Shown here piece after piece: positions 26,386 to 34,739 of a stretch of DNA of 64,000 nt (its first letter is position 1; every line of letters begins with the position of its first letter). Both the position numbers and the translations under genes were made by a program. The stretch lies in assembly GCA_021232515.1 (NCBI GenBank), contig JAJPOQ010000058.1, positions 1 through 64,000 on the forward strand, given 5' to 3'. The notes under the pieces are model-generated. The model saw only the letters and a list, made by a program, of their open reading frames with translations. It ran no database searches and was not told the DNA's origin. Origin of the DNA: Lentisphaeraceae bacterium (GTDB lineage: Bacteria > Verrucomicrobiota > Lentisphaeria > Lentisphaerales > Lentisphaeraceae).

Positions 26386-27450
26386 TCAAAAGAATTGAGC
26401 AAAGAATCTTTTGAGAACAGATAGGGATTTTTCTGCACCAAAAAAATAAAAAGTTAAGCCGATAGAAACACCTGCAGCGAGTCCGGAAAGGATAACGAGT
26501 TTTTTGAGCTTTTTATCCTGTGGGTTATCAACAATTGTTTTATCAATATTGATACCTTTGACTTTCTTATTTGCGTTCGTTTCGATAGTTTTAAGAATCT
26601 TTTTGATGAGTGTGATTCTCTTTTTGGTGAATCCAGAAGTTTGAGCTAAAACGCTACAAAACTCTTTAGTCGTAGGAAAGCGCTCTTCGGGGTTAGGGTA
26701 AAGACACTTTTCTATGAAAGCCATAGTATCTTGTTCAAGATCCGGTATTTCCTTTACAGGCTTCTTCATTCTGGTTTCAACAAGTTCGATAAACTCAAAG
26801 TTGCGTTTCATCCTATGAGCATCTTTTCTTGTCAGCATTCGGTACATGATTAAGGAAAGAGAGTAGATGTCGCAGCGGCAGTCTGTTGACTTTGATCCAC
26901 AGATCTGCTCTGGGGCCATATAAAGTGGAGTACCAACAGCCGTTCCAGTCTTTGTCAGGTTGGTGCCTAAGTCGCGAGTGACTCCATAATCCATGATTTT
27001 GACATGGCCGGCTGTAGTGATAAGGATGTTGTCTGGCTTTAGATCGCGATGGACAAAGTTATTTAGGTGAAAGTTTTCAAGCGCGGCAGCAAGCTCATAA
27101 GTTATGGCGGTCGCTTCTTTGTTTGAAAGGGGAGCCATCTTATTGATGACATTGTGGAGTGTCATCCCAGGAAGGTACTCCATGATGATTGTCCAAGCGC
27201 CATCGTGCTTGATGAGTTCAATCATTTCAACAAAGGCTTTGTTGGCCTTCATCTTAACACCTATGTCAAACTCTTGCTTGAAGCGTTCGACGGTTTTGCG
27301 TTCTCGCATGAGGTGTCTGTGGAGGACTTTGGCGGCAAACTTCTTTTTGTTTTTTTCAACTAAGTAAACAGTTGCCATACCTCCACTACCGAGAGGTTTA
27401 CCGGTAATTGTATAGTCACCTATGCATTTACTGTCTGCTTTTGCTGCCAT
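26386..27450 (-). CDS. PknB-type Ser/Thr protein kinase with a membrane anchor
   Basis: This is a 354-residue Hanks-type kinase. Visible elements are the glycine loop GSGGMATVYLV (residues 21-31), ATP-binding Lys41 (AAKVLHR), catalytic HRDLKPDN (134-141), metal-binding DYG in place of DFG (154-156) and MAPEQ (178-182). The domain ends near 265. One hydrophobic segment at about 315-335 is followed by only ~17 residues, so the kinase faces the cytosol and has no large sensory domain. The upstream biotin carboxylase-like gene ends 42 bases away, and the large membrane protein gene follows at once. Confidence 0.92.
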   Translation of the reverse strand: MAAKADSKCIGDYTITGKPLGSGGMATVYLVEKNKKKFAAKVLHRHLMRERKTVERFKQEFDIGVKMKANKAFVEMIELIKHDGAWTIIMEYLPGMTLHNVINKMAPLSNKEATAITYELAAALENFHLNNFVHRDLKPDNILITTAGHVKIMDYGVTRDLGTNLTKTGTAVGTPLYMAPEQICGSKSTDCRCDIYSLSLIMYRMLTRKDAHRMKRNFEFIELVETRMKKPVKEIPDLEQDTMAFIEKCLYPNPEERFPTTKEFCSVLAQTSGFTKKRITLIKKILKTIETNANKKVKGINIDKTIVDNPQDKKLKKLVILSGLAAGVSIGLTFYFFGAEKSLSVLKRFFAQFF

Positions 27451-27492
27451 TCAAGTCCTGAGTAGAAGCGGGGACTTGCCCCGCGAGATTTT

Positions 27493-29130
27493 TTAGTGGA
27501 AGTGGTGGCCGTAGAAGTTGTTCACAGCTTCGGCAACTACTGGGTTGTTATAACGGTTTTCTTTTCCATAGTTTTCATCGAAAAATGGAACAAACTTTTC
27601 TAAAAATTCTTTGCGGATCTCATCCATCGTTTCAGAGTTGTAGTTACGATCAATAAACTTAGGATGACTTATAACAAATAATTGATGAGGGATGTTGTGT
27701 CTGAACTCATGACCTTCAACGATGAACTCAGAAAGACCGCGGAATAAAGACTCAACAGCTTCTTTACGATCATGGCCACGACCAACAATCTTAGCAAACA
27801 TAGGGTCGAAACTAGTAATAGTGTTTCCACTAGTTACATAACCATAGTGACGTATGCGGTCAGTTCTTTCAGGTCTCCAGTAACGATCGATCTTCTTGCC
27901 ACCAAGTGGTCCAAAGTTTGGATCGTAAGGATCTAGGTTAGTGATACGAGCTTCGATAGAGTGGCCCATCGCGGTAACTTCATCTTGTTTGAGTATCATT
28001 GGTGCACCAAAGGCATGCAGGATTTGAGCTCTAAGAAGATCAACACCAGTAGCCGCATTTGTAACAGGGTGCTCAACCTGGATACGTGTATTCATCTCAA
28101 GGAAGTATAGCTTCTCAGCTTCTTCATCATAGATACACTCAAGAGTAGCAACGGAGTCAAGTTTACACTCACGAGCTAAGTTCGGTGCTGCATCTATCAT
28201 TTTCTGTAACTGTTCAGAAGCAACAGGGTCTTGCTCTTTAATACTCTGTGGAGATAGAAACTCTTCGATTTCTTTTTGGTGATTTCTCATAAGAGTACAT
28301 TCACGACCAAAGAAAGTTAGGTCTCTAAACATTTGGATCTCATAGTGACGTGAGATCTCGATATTTAGTTCCATAACAAAGTGTGACGGCCAACCAAGAC
28401 CAGCAGACACTTGTTGAACTTTTTCAAATTTTTCAGGTAGCTCTTTAGTACCTTGGAAAACAATCTGACCACGACCGCCACCACCAGCAACAGCTTTTAG
28501 TCTAAAACGACGATCTTTAAGCCCAGGGTTCTCTTTGATGATTTTAGCATGTGCAGCTTTAGCGTCTTCGAGAGTTTTTATGTCACCTTCACCAGGAACA
28601 ACTTGTAAACCAGCTTTCACAGCCAGTTCTCTTGCAGAGTCTTTTGGTCCCATCATGGATTGAGGAGTGTGACCAGGGCCGATGAAGATATAACCTTCTT
28701 CAAGGCACTGTTCGACAAAGTCAGGATCTTCAGAAAGCATGCCGTAACCAGGGTGAACACCGATTTGGAAGTTGCCTTCTCCGAACATTCTTGCCGCCTC
28801 ACGACGGATATTATCAAAAGCTGTAAAGAGGATTGGCTTGTCCATATAAGGAGTAGTCGCTCTACCAGCAGCTCTTTCTTCAGCGCTAAATGAGTCAGGA
28901 CCAATACACATTTTAAATTCAGATTGGTGAACATAACCGTATTGACGGTCACCAGTTGTATGTATAGCAGCGGTAAAAACAGCAGGGTGCATATTTTCTT
29001 TGGCAGCTCTCAGTGTATCATTGGCTATTTCGCCTCTATTGCATGAAATAACAAAGCAAGGTTTATCCATGGGGATCTGACCCGTGATACGAACAGCTTC
29101 CCCGTATACTCTTTTAGAGTTTTGCGGCAT
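27493..29130 (-). CDS. Divergent biotin carboxylase-like ATP-grasp protein
   Basis: From ATG 29130 this is a 545-residue protein, longer than AccC (~450). It has the biotin carboxylase order: GVHPGYGMLSEDPDFVE, IFIGPGHTPQSMMGPKD, the ATP-binding AVAGGGGRGQIVF, FLEMNTRIQVEHPVTNA and IEARITNLDPYDPNFGPLGG. The N-terminal lobe departs from AccC (ISCNRGEIANDTLRAAKEN). There is no biotinyl domain in the protein, and no biotin carboxyl carrier or carboxyltransferase gene nearby. It may serve an acyl-CoA or pyruvate carboxylase encoded elsewhere. An AGAGG seven bases upstream decides the start over the in-frame ATG at 29163. Confidence 0.85.
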   Translation of the reverse strand: MPQNSKRVYGEAVRITGQIPMDKPCFVISCNRGEIANDTLRAAKENMHPAVFTAAIHTTGDRQYGYVHQSEFKMCIGPDSFSAEERAAGRATTPYMDKPILFTAFDNIRREAARMFGEGNFQIGVHPGYGMLSEDPDFVEQCLEEGYIFIGPGHTPQSMMGPKDSARELAVKAGLQVVPGEGDIKTLEDAKAAHAKIIKENPGLKDRRFRLKAVAGGGGRGQIVFQGTKELPEKFEKVQQVSAGLGWPSHFVMELNIEISRHYEIQMFRDLTFFGRECTLMRNHQKEIEEFLSPQSIKEQDPVASEQLQKMIDAAPNLARECKLDSVATLECIYDEEAEKLYFLEMNTRIQVEHPVTNAATGVDLLRAQILHAFGAPMILKQDEVTAMGHSIEARITNLDPYDPNFGPLGGKKIDRYWRPERTDRIRHYGYVTSGNTITSFDPMFAKIVGRGHDRKEAVESLFRGLSEFIVEGHEFRHNIPHQLFVISHPKFIDRNYNSETMDEIRKEFLEKFVPFFDENYGKENRYNNPVVAEAVNNFYGHHFH

Positions 29131-29137
29131 TAAATGG

Positions 29138-29142
29138 CCTCT
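29138..29142 (-). promoter_or_regulatory. Shine-Dalgarno AGAGG deciding the biotin carboxylase-like start
   Basis: AGAGG lies seven bases before ATG 29130 on the minus strand. No such site precedes the upstream in-frame ATG at 29163. Confidence 0.6.
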
Positions 29143-29405
29143 TTTATGAAAAATATTAAACATTATTAGAAGGAGCCATCAGAACATCCTTCGCATCTTG
29201 TATGAAAGTTTGCTTTAATAAAACTTACACTGGGACGATTTCTACTAATGGAGTGCATTTTGAAAGCATTTTGAGTCATTACTGCACAAGATTTTTAAAA
29301 TCTTTGATTGAAACTCTTTGTCTTATCACGAAAAGGCTAGTTTTGTGGTCTTGAATACTTTGAAATACTTGGTTTTGTTAAACACAAAAATGAAAAGAGA
29401 GTGGC

Positions 29406-29771
29406 ATGATTGAACAAATTCATCACGTGCAGTTGACCGTTGACAAAGGTAAAGAAGAAGTTGCTATGGCCTTCTATTGTGACATTATGGGCTTTAGAAG
29501 ACTGAAGCGTCCGCCAAGTCTTGATCATATACCTGGTGGTTGGTTAGAGGTCGCAGGTCAACAAGTTCACATACGTGGAGAGAATAGCAATGAACGTGTT
29601 GTCTCATCTTCACACATTGCTTACCAAGTTAAAAATTTGGAGTCTTGGAAAACTAAGCTTAGAGAACAAGGGTTAGATATTCTAGGCGGTATTCCTATTC
29701 CAGGTATGAAAAGGTTTGAGTTTCGAGATCCATTTGGAAATAGAGTGGAGATGTTAGAACTTATTCGTTGA
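29406..29771 (+). CDS. VOC-superfamily (glyoxalase/dioxygenase fold) protein
   Basis: This 121-residue protein has two beta-alpha-beta-beta-beta units. IEQIHHVQLTV starts the first with a candidate metal-binding His. HVRGE-like strands, SSHIAYQV (second His region) and the C-terminal FEFRDPFGNRVEMLELI with the typical DPxGNxxE end follow. The family includes glyoxalase I, dioxygenases and resistance proteins; the substrate cannot be assigned. It is a single gene with a GAGAG upstream of the ATG. Confidence 0.85.
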   Translation: MIEQIHHVQLTVDKGKEEVAMAFYCDIMGFRRLKRPPSLDHIPGGWLEVAGQQVHIRGENSNERVVSSSHIAYQVKNLESWKTKLREQGLDILGGIPIPGMKRFEFRDPFGNRVEMLELIR

Positions 29772-29975
29772 TCGAATTTAGCTCTTCCAATGATTGTGGT
29801 TTTTCTTATGATCAAGCGTTGTTCATCTAAGTTTAGAAAAAACTTTACTTCGTCAGATAAGTGTAGATTTTTTAGAAATTTAAATATATGTGTAATAACT
29901 CAGAGGGATTCATTGGATTTGAAGATCATCGGATTATATTGATGCTTGTTTAACTAATAAATTTGGGATAATACT

Positions 29976-30122
29976 ATGAAAAAGATTCTCGCAGCCCTAG
30001 TTCTAGGTGGTTTTGTACTAACTGGATGTTCAACAGCTGATGATTGCTGTGGCAAATGTGATGCAAAAGCAAAAACTGAGTGCCCTTCTGACTGTAAGAA
30101 AGCTTGTTGCACAAAGAAGTAA
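29976..30122 (+). CDS. Tiny cysteine-rich lipoprotein (48 residues)
   Basis: MKKILAALVLGGFVLTGCST is a textbook lipoprotein signal with the lipobox cysteine at residue 18. The remaining 30 residues contain seven cysteines (24, 25, 28, 36, 40, 44, 45) among Lys and Asp, which suggests metal binding or disulfides. The gene is too short for many gene finders but has a good signal sequence, a weak GGGA upstream and its own terminator right after the stop. I do not recognise a family. Confidence 0.75.
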   Translation: MKKILAALVLGGFVLTGCSTADDCCGKCDAKAKTECPSDCKKACCTKK

Positions 30123-30130
30123 TTCTTTAC

Positions 30131-30174
30131 AAGCCAGTGTTCCTCTAAGGAAATACTGGCTTTTTTATTTTTTA
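30131..30174 (+). terminator. Intrinsic terminator after the tiny lipoprotein gene
   Basis: The outer stem AAGCCAGT/ACTGGCTT (30131-30138 with 30155-30162) encloses an inner stem TTCC/GGAA (30140-30143 with 30149-30152). It is followed by a T-rich run. The stop codon of the converging minus-strand gene lies in that run, so it is oriented for plus-strand transcription only. Confidence 0.88.
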
Positions 30175-32339
30175 ACTTGTTCAATTTTCATTGCCTTAGG
30201 CAACTGACTCAAGTATTCCTTAAAGAGTACTTTCTCTTCTTTCTTAAGTTTTTCTAGACTTTTCTTTTTTCCTGGTAGTTCTTGAGCGTTCTTATTCATT
30301 TCGAGTAGTAGCTCTTCGTTTCTTTTCGCAAGACTAATGGTTTTGTTATGACGTTCAAATAATAAGTCCAAGGCCTCATCTTCGGTCATTTCAGTTTCAA
30401 TTTTATCCTCTAGCTTTATGAGCTTCTCTCTCTCGGTTTTATTCGAATTAATTTGAGCTTTTATATCTTCTTCGATATATTTTGCACTGTCGACATCTAA
30501 CTGTAGAGTTTCAAGTTTAGATATAAGCTCGTGTCTAGTAGCGTTTATTTTTTCTGCGTGGTAACGCTGAATGCTCAGTTGCAGTGATTTTATATCTACT
30601 TCTTTTGCTTTAATGAGCTGAGATAAACTGGAGATTTTTTTCTTAGTGTCGGAGATATGTTTGCCGCGTTTACGGATGTCGTCTTCAGTCGCTTTCAGTT
30701 TCTTTTTTAGATCTGCAATATTTCTCTTTAGACTTTCAACGCTTTTAGATATACCTGCTTTAAGCTTTGCTTCTTTTGTTTTACCAAGCTCTTGTTGCTT
30801 AGAGTTAAGGTTCTTTTGATTACTGTTGATATCGGCTTTGATCTTGCCTGGAAGTTTTCGATATGAATCAAATGAATTGACGACATTTTGAAGTTTGGCG
30901 AGTTCCTTTTTATCAGAGTCGATTTGTTTATTTAAACTTTCTATATCTTGCTGAAAGCTTTGTATGGCATCTGCTATATTCTTTGGGTTTGCTTCCAGAG
31001 TGCCGTCAACTTTATTTTTGGTTAGATTCCAACGATGAACTTTGCCTTGCCAATCGGCATAAAGAACGTTTTTCACATCACTATCAGCGATGACTTTCAA
31101 AGGCAGTAGACTGCTGGTTTTGGAATTTTTAATTTGTTTGTATTTAGGATCATAGATTCTTGTATAACGGTCGCGGCCGGTTGAAATAAGTTCGCCTTTA
31201 TTGCTGTAGAAAAGATCAGTTACTCCACCATTATGAGCTTTAAAGCGTTTTGATTGACGACCATTGTAGATGTTCCATACAACGATTTCGCCATCTTCAG
31301 ATGAGCTGGCGAGGAGGTTTGAGTCGGCTCTCCAAGTCAAGGCTGTTATAGCTTGTTTGTGCTGCATCATGGTGTAGAGCTTTTGGCCCGATTCTATTTC
31401 CCATACATAGATGTGACCGTTACGGTCTCCACTTGCGACAAGAACACCGTCGGGACTTACACTTATATTTGTGATCCACTCAGAGTGTTGCTTTATGTTA
31501 TGGAGGACTTCACCAGTTTTTAGGGAGAATATTTTTACAAGCTTATCACTTGAACCAGTGACTAGGTATTTTCTATCTGAACTTAGGTCGGCGGTCAAAG
31601 TTGTATCGAAATCTGGGGAAAGGGCAGTTAGGCGTTTTCCGGATTTTACATTCCACAGAACCACATTTCCACTTTTACCATTTATGCCGCCAGCTGCCAT
31701 GACGATTGATCCATCTCGACTAAACTTTACATCATAGATCTGACCTTCATCAAAAGGGAGTATCCCAGAAAGAGTCATGTTGTCAGTGTTATACAGCAGA
31801 ACCTGTTTGTAACCACCGACAGCAAGAAGAGGAGAGTAAGGGCTTTGTGCCATAGCTGTTATGGCATTTGCTTTTTTAGTGACAATAAAAGGCTTTATGG
31901 ATAGATGTTCAGGAAGAATAACCTGTCCTTTGGGAATAGCCGGCATAGACATGGCTATGTCATTTGAAGCTTTTTTGATCCTTTTACTTTTCGAGTTTTC
32001 AAGGAGTCCGCCAGCGACCCATTTGCGAATAAGATCTATTTCCGCATCCTCAAGCTTAGGTCCTTTTGGAGGCATGATTGGTTCTTCTTCGTGAGTAACA
32101 CACTTAACTAGTAAGCTGTCGGCATCTCCAGACTCGACACATTTCCCAGAAGATCCACCTTTGAGAACATCGCTATAGATCATGAGGTTTAAACCACCTT
32201 TTTTCTTAGATGGTTTGTGACAGTTTGAACAGCTGTTTTGGAAGATCTCTTTGATGTGATCTTCGTAGTTGATTTTATCGGCAGCTGTTACTGTAGAGCA
32301 GACGAGTGCAATAAGTATAGTGAAGGATTTAGCGTACAA
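30165..32339 (-). CDS. Exported cytochrome c-WD40 protein with long coiled coil
   Basis: This is a 724-residue protein with a signal peptide (FTILIALVCSTVTAA). A planctomycete-type cytochrome domain follows, with heme motif CSNCH (Cys37, Cys40, His41) and the distal MPPKGPKL segment. Residues ~150-430 form about six WD40-like repeats, for example LSSDRKYLVTGSSDKLVKIF and WRADSNLLASSSEDGEIVVW. From ~440 to the end almost everything is predicted coiled coil, rich in Lys, Glu, Leu and Ser. The family's role is unknown. It is the last gene of the DUF1501 operon and overlaps the preceding gene by 11 bases. Confidence 0.87.
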   Translation of the reverse strand: MYAKSFTILIALVCSTVTAADKINYEDHIKEIFQNSCSNCHKPSKKKGGLNLMIYSDVLKGGSSGKCVESGDADSLLVKCVTHEEEPIMPPKGPKLEDAEIDLIRKWVAGGLLENSKSKRIKKASNDIAMSMPAIPKGQVILPEHLSIKPFIVTKKANAITAMAQSPYSPLLAVGGYKQVLLYNTDNMTLSGILPFDEGQIYDVKFSRDGSIVMAAGGINGKSGNVVLWNVKSGKRLTALSPDFDTTLTADLSSDRKYLVTGSSDKLVKIFSLKTGEVLHNIKQHSEWITNISVSPDGVLVASGDRNGHIYVWEIESGQKLYTMMQHKQAITALTWRADSNLLASSSEDGEIVVWNIYNGRQSKRFKAHNGGVTDLFYSNKGELISTGRDRYTRIYDPKYKQIKNSKTSSLLPLKVIADSDVKNVLYADWQGKVHRWNLTKNKVDGTLEANPKNIADAIQSFQQDIESLNKQIDSDKKELAKLQNVVNSFDSYRKLPGKIKADINSNQKNLNSKQQELGKTKEAKLKAGISKSVESLKRNIADLKKKLKATEDDIRKRGKHISDTKKKISSLSQLIKAKEVDIKSLQLSIQRYHAEKINATRHELISKLETLQLDVDSAKYIEEDIKAQINSNKTEREKLIKLEDKIETEMTEDEALDLLFERHNKTISLAKRNEELLLEMNKNAQELPGKKKSLEKLKKEEKVLFKEYLSQLPKAMKIEQVKK

Positions 32340-34737
32340 AGATAAACTCCTTTGAATTTAAGAGAGCCCAAAATACATCTTCGAGTGTTTCTCTTTGATT
32401 CTTACTTTCATTTATAACTGGCATAAGTTTGTTTAGTTCATTTTCTTTTATCTCACGACTGTAACACCGTCGGTAAAGTTTTTGGAGGATCTCTTTTGGA
32501 GGAACCTTTTCTTTGAGTAAGTTTTCTATAAAACGACCAGAGCGAATCTTGTTTTGAATAGTATCACCGTTTAATAAATGAAGTGCTTGAGAAAGGTTTG
32601 GTTCCATACGGACTTCACATGAGCAAACAGTTTCTCTAGTAGCTCGACCAAAGGTAGTTAAGAAGTATGTACTAGTTTTACCGTCGGCTATTTGAATGGC
32701 TTTGGCACCTTTAGGTAAAGACTTAAACTTATCATCAGTCGAAGTCGCCTGACTGATACTGTCGAGTAAGACTTCGGCGCGTATTCTTCGAATAGATGCA
32801 TGCGAGAAGTTTTTTATATCGAGCTTATTAGACTCATTTGTTTTACTCTCCAATTGGTAAGTGCGAGAAGAGCAGATGTCTTTAACAACTTTTCGGAAGT
32901 CATAGTTGTAGTCTGTCAGTTTTTTAGCTAATTCATCAAGTAGTTCTTTATTGGATGGAGGATTACTGAGTCTTGCATCATCAACTGGGTGAGTTATACC
33001 TCTGCCAAAAAATTGATCCCAAATTCTATTAATAAGACTTCTCGAAAAGTATGGATTGTTCTTATCTGTCAGCCAGTTGGCAAAAACTTCACGTCGGTCT
33101 TTACCTTTAACATCAGCTTTCTCACCACCAAGGAAAACAGGTGGCATATCTTTTTTATAAACAGGGTGTTTAACACCACCACTTCTTCGGTCATAGATAA
33201 TTCTGGCTCTTTCATCGTCATGAACATTTTTGCGGCCAATCTGTGCGAAGAATCCGGCAAATGAGTAGTAGTCGTCCATGGTCCAGCGGTCAAATGGATG
33301 GTTGTGACACTGAGCGCACTGTATTCTCGTTCCCATAAATACTTGAGCGATGTTCTCGGTCATCTTGAGAGTGTCTGTCTCGACTTGGTAAAAGTTCGTC
33401 GGAGGATTACTAAATGTATTTCCAGAAGAACTGAGCATTTCTTTGACAACTTGGTCAATAGGCACGTTCTCAGAGAACTTCTTCCTCAACCAGTTGTAGT
33501 AGAGTAGGGTAGACTTGTAAGAAAAGTTATTTTCGCTACGCATCTTAAGTATTTCAGCCCATTTCATAACCCAAAGGTCAATAAATTCAGGTTTGTTGAC
33601 GAGTTCATCAATCAGCAGGTCTCGCTTATTTTTATCCTTACTGTTCGTAAATACTAGATACTCTTCTTCACTTGGTAGGCGGCCAATTGTATCCAGATAC
33701 ACTCGGCGAAGGAATGTGTTGTCGTCACAAAGTTGTGAGGGTTTTATGCGTAACTTCGTCAGTTTTTGATTTACCAACTCATCGACATAATTATTCGCTG
33801 GTAGAGAGCTGATAGTCTCGGCTTTTTCTGGAATGCTTATTACTTTTGCTAAAGCGGTTAAAGTTCCAAAACGAGCCATGAGGTATGCTTCGCCAAAGTT
33901 TTTATTTTCAATTCTGCCATCTTTATTGACGAAGACGACGCCACTATCACTCGGAACATAAGTTGTGAGATTTGAGACATCTCGGTCTGTGCCATCTGAG
34001 TAAGTGACTCGAACGCTTATTTTTTGCGTTGATTGTCCTTGCAGTACTGTTTCTTGTGGGAAGACTTCTAGTTTAACTGGAAGCTTTATATCTTTAGGGT
34101 CTTTTTGAGCTCCGTCTTCGAGCCAATTTATGATGGTCGTGTACTCAAAAGAATCCTTTTCAAACAGCTTACCTCCAGTGTGAGGCACTGTATTTAGAGA
34201 TTTGGTGATGAGCATACTGTCTTCTGGAACAGCAAGGTTTATTCTGCGACCAGGGAATTCAGTCGTTAAACGCTCATAGTCTCCATCTGGATCGTAACCA
34301 AAAAGGGCTAGTCTAAACTTGTCTTTACCACGAGAAGCTCCATGACATCCACCAGAGTTACAACCAGCTTTTGTAAAGATAGGCATGACATCTAGACTAA
34401 AACGGATCTGTTTATGAATGTCAGTGTTACTCGCACTTATTTTGAGTTCAACTGTTTGTCCTTCATAGGTGACCTGAGCAGTCGTCGAACCGTCTTTTAT
34501 GGCAATGAACGAGCCAGCTCTGTAAGTCGCTATTTCTGGATTGATGATTTTTACTTTAACTTGACTCTCAAGATCTTGGGTCGTGCCGTCATCGTAAAGA
34601 CCTTGGATAACTATACCTTGAACCTCATTTTTGTGGTCAAGCTTTATTTCCCTCGGCGTAACATCGAGAGTATTTAGCTCAGCAGCAAAAGTGCTAAGAG
34701 TTAAAGAAAAGAGGAGTATTATATTTTTGAAAGTCAT
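32329..34737 (-). CDS. DUF1549/DUF1553 cytochrome-like protein with Big-2 domain
   Basis: This is an 802-residue exported protein (signal KNIILLFSLTLSTFAA). An N-terminal Big_2-like repeat (24-105) and a second near 225-305 surround the cytochrome-like region. That region contains AGCNSGGCHGASRG, a CX4CH heme-type motif at Cys126, Cys131 and His132. DUF1549 (about 315-525) contains the canonical CxxCH in IQCAQCHNHPFDRW (Cys474-His478). DUF1553 (about 555-795) contains RSLINRIWDQFFGRG and ALHLLNGDTI. Biochemistry unknown; the family is expanded in Planctomycetes, Verrucomicrobia and Lentisphaerae. It starts two bases after the PPC gene. Confidence 0.92.
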   Translation of the reverse strand: MTFKNIILLFSLTLSTFAAELNTLDVTPREIKLDHKNEVQGIVIQGLYDDGTTQDLESQVKVKIINPEIATYRAGSFIAIKDGSTTAQVTYEGQTVELKISASNTDIHKQIRFSLDVMPIFTKAGCNSGGCHGASRGKDKFRLALFGYDPDGDYERLTTEFPGRRINLAVPEDSMLITKSLNTVPHTGGKLFEKDSFEYTTIINWLEDGAQKDPKDIKLPVKLEVFPQETVLQGQSTQKISVRVTYSDGTDRDVSNLTTYVPSDSGVVFVNKDGRIENKNFGEAYLMARFGTLTALAKVISIPEKAETISSLPANNYVDELVNQKLTKLRIKPSQLCDDNTFLRRVYLDTIGRLPSEEEYLVFTNSKDKNKRDLLIDELVNKPEFIDLWVMKWAEILKMRSENNFSYKSTLLYYNWLRKKFSENVPIDQVVKEMLSSSGNTFSNPPTNFYQVETDTLKMTENIAQVFMGTRIQCAQCHNHPFDRWTMDDYYSFAGFFAQIGRKNVHDDERARIIYDRRSGGVKHPVYKKDMPPVFLGGEKADVKGKDRREVFANWLTDKNNPYFSRSLINRIWDQFFGRGITHPVDDARLSNPPSNKELLDELAKKLTDYNYDFRKVVKDICSSRTYQLESKTNESNKLDIKNFSHASIRRIRAEVLLDSISQATSTDDKFKSLPKGAKAIQIADGKTSTYFLTTFGRATRETVCSCEVRMEPNLSQALHLLNGDTIQNKIRSGRFIENLLKEKVPPKEILQKLYRRCYSREIKENELNKLMPVINESKNQRETLEDVFWALLNSKEFIFVR

Positions 34738-34739
34738 AA

